Source of the DNA: GWE2-42-39 sp034003625
GTDB lineage: Bacteria > Bacteroidota > Bacteroidia > Bacteroidales > Prolixibacteraceae
Length of the DNA stretch: 64,000 bases
Assembly (NCBI GenBank): GCA_034003625.1
Contig: JAVEYG010000006.1
Span: 62,001-126,000, forward strand
Reading direction: 5' to 3'
This document shows positions 62,545-64,000 of the stretch, in pieces; positions within the stretch are counted from its first letter, which is position 1, and the number at the start of each line of letters is the position of its first letter. A program made the translations under genes and the position numbers. The notes under the pieces are model-generated. The model saw only the letters and a program-made list of their open reading frames with translations, was not told where the DNA came from and did no database searches.

Positions 62545-63030
62545 ATGACCGTAAACGAATACAATCAGTCGGTTGACCAGTTCTCGGACCGTATTTACCG
62601 TTTTGTCCTGAAAAACCTCCGGGATGAGGAACGGGCGCGCGATATTGTGCAGGACTGTTACGAAAAACTGTGGCGCAATGTAGGCAATGTAAGTTTCGAG
62701 AAAGTAAAACCCTACCTTTTTTCGATGGCCTACCATACCATGATCGACGTCATCCGAAAAGAGCAGCGGATGAGCGTGATGGAAGACCACCAGATACCTG
62801 AAGATGTTCATTCCGACCAGTATTCCGACCTGGGTGAAGTACTCGACAAAGCGCTGGCACAGTTGCCCGAGATACAACGGATGGTGGTTCTTTTGCGCGA
62901 TTACGAAGGATATTCGTATGACGAAATAGCAAAAATTGCTTCCCTCTCCGAGTCCCAAGTAAAAGTATATATTTACCGGGGACGTGTTTTTCTAAAGAAT
63001 GTGATTGGTAAAATTGAAGTTTTGGTGTAA
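62545..63030 (+). CDS. ECF-type RNA polymerase sigma factor
   Basis: A 161-aa sigma70-family factor. Region 2 (NLRDEERARDIVQDCYEKLW and YLFSMAYHTMIDVIRKEQRM) and region 4 (LPEIQRMVVLLRDYEGYSYD, then EIAKIASLSESQVKVYIYRG) are both present. It starts 39 nt after the protease gene and is followed 1 nt later by a membrane-anchored acidic/basic protein, the usual sigma/anti-sigma pairing. The signal sensed is unknown. Confidence 0.95.
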   Translation: MTVNEYNQSVDQFSDRIYRFVLKNLRDEERARDIVQDCYEKLWRNVGNVSFEKVKPYLFSMAYHTMIDVIRKEQRMSVMEDHQIPEDVHSDQYSDLGEVLDKALAQLPEIQRMVVLLRDYEGYSYDEIAKIASLSESQVKVYIYRGRVFLKNVIGKIEVLV

Positions 63031-63031
63031 G

Positions 63032-64000
63032 ATGGAAATCAACAGAAATAACTACGAACTATTTTTCCTCGATTACCTTGACGGAAAATTAGAAGGCGGC
63101 GAAATCGACCGTTTCCTCGATTTTATTGAGAAAAACCCCGATTTAAAGGATGAACTGGCCGGTCTCGAAAATATGAAATTATCTGCCAGGGAAACGGGTT
63201 TCAGCAATAAAAATTCGCTGTACAGAAACGAAAGCCAGCAACCGGAAGACGAAAATTTTACAACAGTTGCTTACATGGAAGGCGACCTTTCGGAACTGGA
63301 TGCCAAACTGTTCCTGAAACATTTGGAATTCCATCCCGAACAGGAAAAAGAACTGGAACTACTGATGAAAACCCGCCTGAAGGCCGACGAATCCATTGTG
63401 TTTCCGGCAAAAAGGAAATTATATCGTCACGGGCTTTCTATGCAACTGGTTACCTGGGGTATCCGGATTGCGGCAGTCCTGCTGCTGTTTTTTGTTCTCC
63501 GGACAGTTTTCAATTCCGGCACACAGGAGGAACAAGTTTCCACTTCCCGTGAACTGGCCCAAACACACGGGCAGCCCATCATGGAAAAGGAGGTTTCCCC
63601 AGCCGGAGAACAACAACCTGTTGTAATGGCTGCAGAAAAAAGAAAAATTACTGCTTCAGCTAAAAATGAAACGCCAACTATTTTCAACACCAAGAAAATT
63701 TCAGTAAAAACGGAAACAGAAGCAAGGCATACCCTTGTGCCGTTTGAGCCACTCCGCACAATCCAGGCCCGTCTCGACCCGGTACAACAGATTGCGAAAA
63801 CTGAACTGGCCGTGGCTAAAAAACCATACGAAAAAGAAAATGTTGCGCCGGAATATTATACAGTCGACAGTTATCTGGCGGAGAAAGTCCTGAAAATAAA
63901 AACACGGGACAAATCGCTGATTGAATCGGGCTTCGACCTGGCAAGCAATGTGAGCGGAAACCGTTTCCAATACGAAACGGAGGAAGGAAAGATTTCAAAA
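63032..64000 (+). CDS. Probable anti-sigma factor-like membrane protein (3' end beyond window)
   Basis: The first 323 residues are visible, from an ATG 1 nt after the sigma-factor stop; the frame is open to the window end. The N-terminus is cytoplasmic and acidic (two related halves: YELFFLDYLDGKLEGGEIDR and FTTVAYMEGDLSELDAKLFL, the zinc-free anti-sigma-like 'DYLDG.L' pattern), then one membrane helix near residues 140-158 (WGIRIAAVLLLFFVLRTVF) and a periplasmic region. It fits a regulator that sequesters the neighbouring sigma factor. C-terminus unknown. Confidence 0.75.
   Translation, partial: MEINRNNYELFFLDYLDGKLEGGEIDRFLDFIEKNPDLKDELAGLENMKLSARETGFSNKNSLYRNESQQPEDENFTTVAYMEGDLSELDAKLFLKHLEFHPEQEKELELLMKTRLKADESIVFPAKRKLYRHGLSMQLVTWGIRIAAVLLLFFVLRTVFNSGTQEEQVSTSRELAQTHGQPIMEKEVSPAGEQQPVVMAAEKRKITASAKNETPTIFNTKKISVKTETEARHTLVPFEPLRTIQARLDPVQQIAKTELAVAKKPYEKENVAPEYYTVDSYLAEKVLKIKTRDKSLIESGFDLASNVSGNRFQYETEEGKISK

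Overview
The window looks like a chromosomal segment of a Bacteroidota bacterium, probably of the Bacteroidales/Marinilabiliales side. Several things point there: a type IX secretion (T9SS) style locus with a type B C-terminal sorting domain, a PorP/SprF protein and a PorE-like OmpA protein; the neighbour pair RicT-GldH; SprB-type repeats; starts without Shine-Dalgarno sequences; and many upstream regions carrying the Bacteroidota -7 box TAnnTTTG, in one case (ahcY) with a perfectly spaced TTTG -33 box. The order-level guess is inference; no rRNA is present.

Layout. 1-1.2 kb: 5' part of a TolC-like outer-membrane gene and a small lipoprotein gene. 1.3-1.9 kb: a tandem array of 116-bp hairpin units. 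1.9-24.0 kb (all minus strand): the most striking locus, five co-directional genes transcribed from 24.0 down to 1.9 kb: a 3,936-aa secreted giant protein, a 270-aa secreted protein, a 2,045-aa secreted giant protein ending in a type B T9SS sorting domain, PorP/SprF, and a PorE-like TPR-propeller-OmpA protein. The C-terminus of the first giant, the whole small protein and the N-terminus of the second giant are copies of one two-domain module. The first giant and the small protein have no recognisable sorting domain and both stop at the same place in the module, after a short strand that in the second giant leads into an Ig-like domain. I propose a multi-protein surface assembly joined through these modules.

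24.8-30.5 kb: serine hydrolase, XRE regulator, a poorly coding stretch, NADP-type glutamate dehydrogenase, cyclophilin and an EamA transporter. 30.6-35.9 kb: leuS and pgk flanking a 1.3-kb array of hairpin repeats. 36.2-43.5 kb: a housekeeping run on the plus strand: DNA polymerase III delta', RicT, GldH, TrmB, an alkyltransferase-like protein without the reactive cysteine, an Mrp-type ATPase, TatD, L-asparaginase and tRNA-Ser(GGA). 43.6-45.9 kb: an ExbB/ExbD-type energy-transducing operon with an extra membrane protein and two ExbD proteins. 45.9-47.3 kb: a complete IS3-family insertion sequence (1,391 bp, imperfect terminal repeats, 3-bp target duplication) that has separated this operon from its terminator. 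47.5-64 kb: alpha-glucan phosphorylase, LipB/LipA, a TPR protein, a second EamA transporter, tRNA-Thr(CGT), RuvC, HIT, GreA, a degenerate Rieske-like lipoprotein, a putative nuclease-fold protein, S-adenosylhomocysteinase, a lone receiver domain, a dCMP-deaminase-like protein overlapping an S41 protease, and an ECF sigma factor followed by an anti-sigma-like membrane protein cut by the window end.

All identifications come from reading the translations; no database search was run. Residue positions are approximate for the giant proteins.
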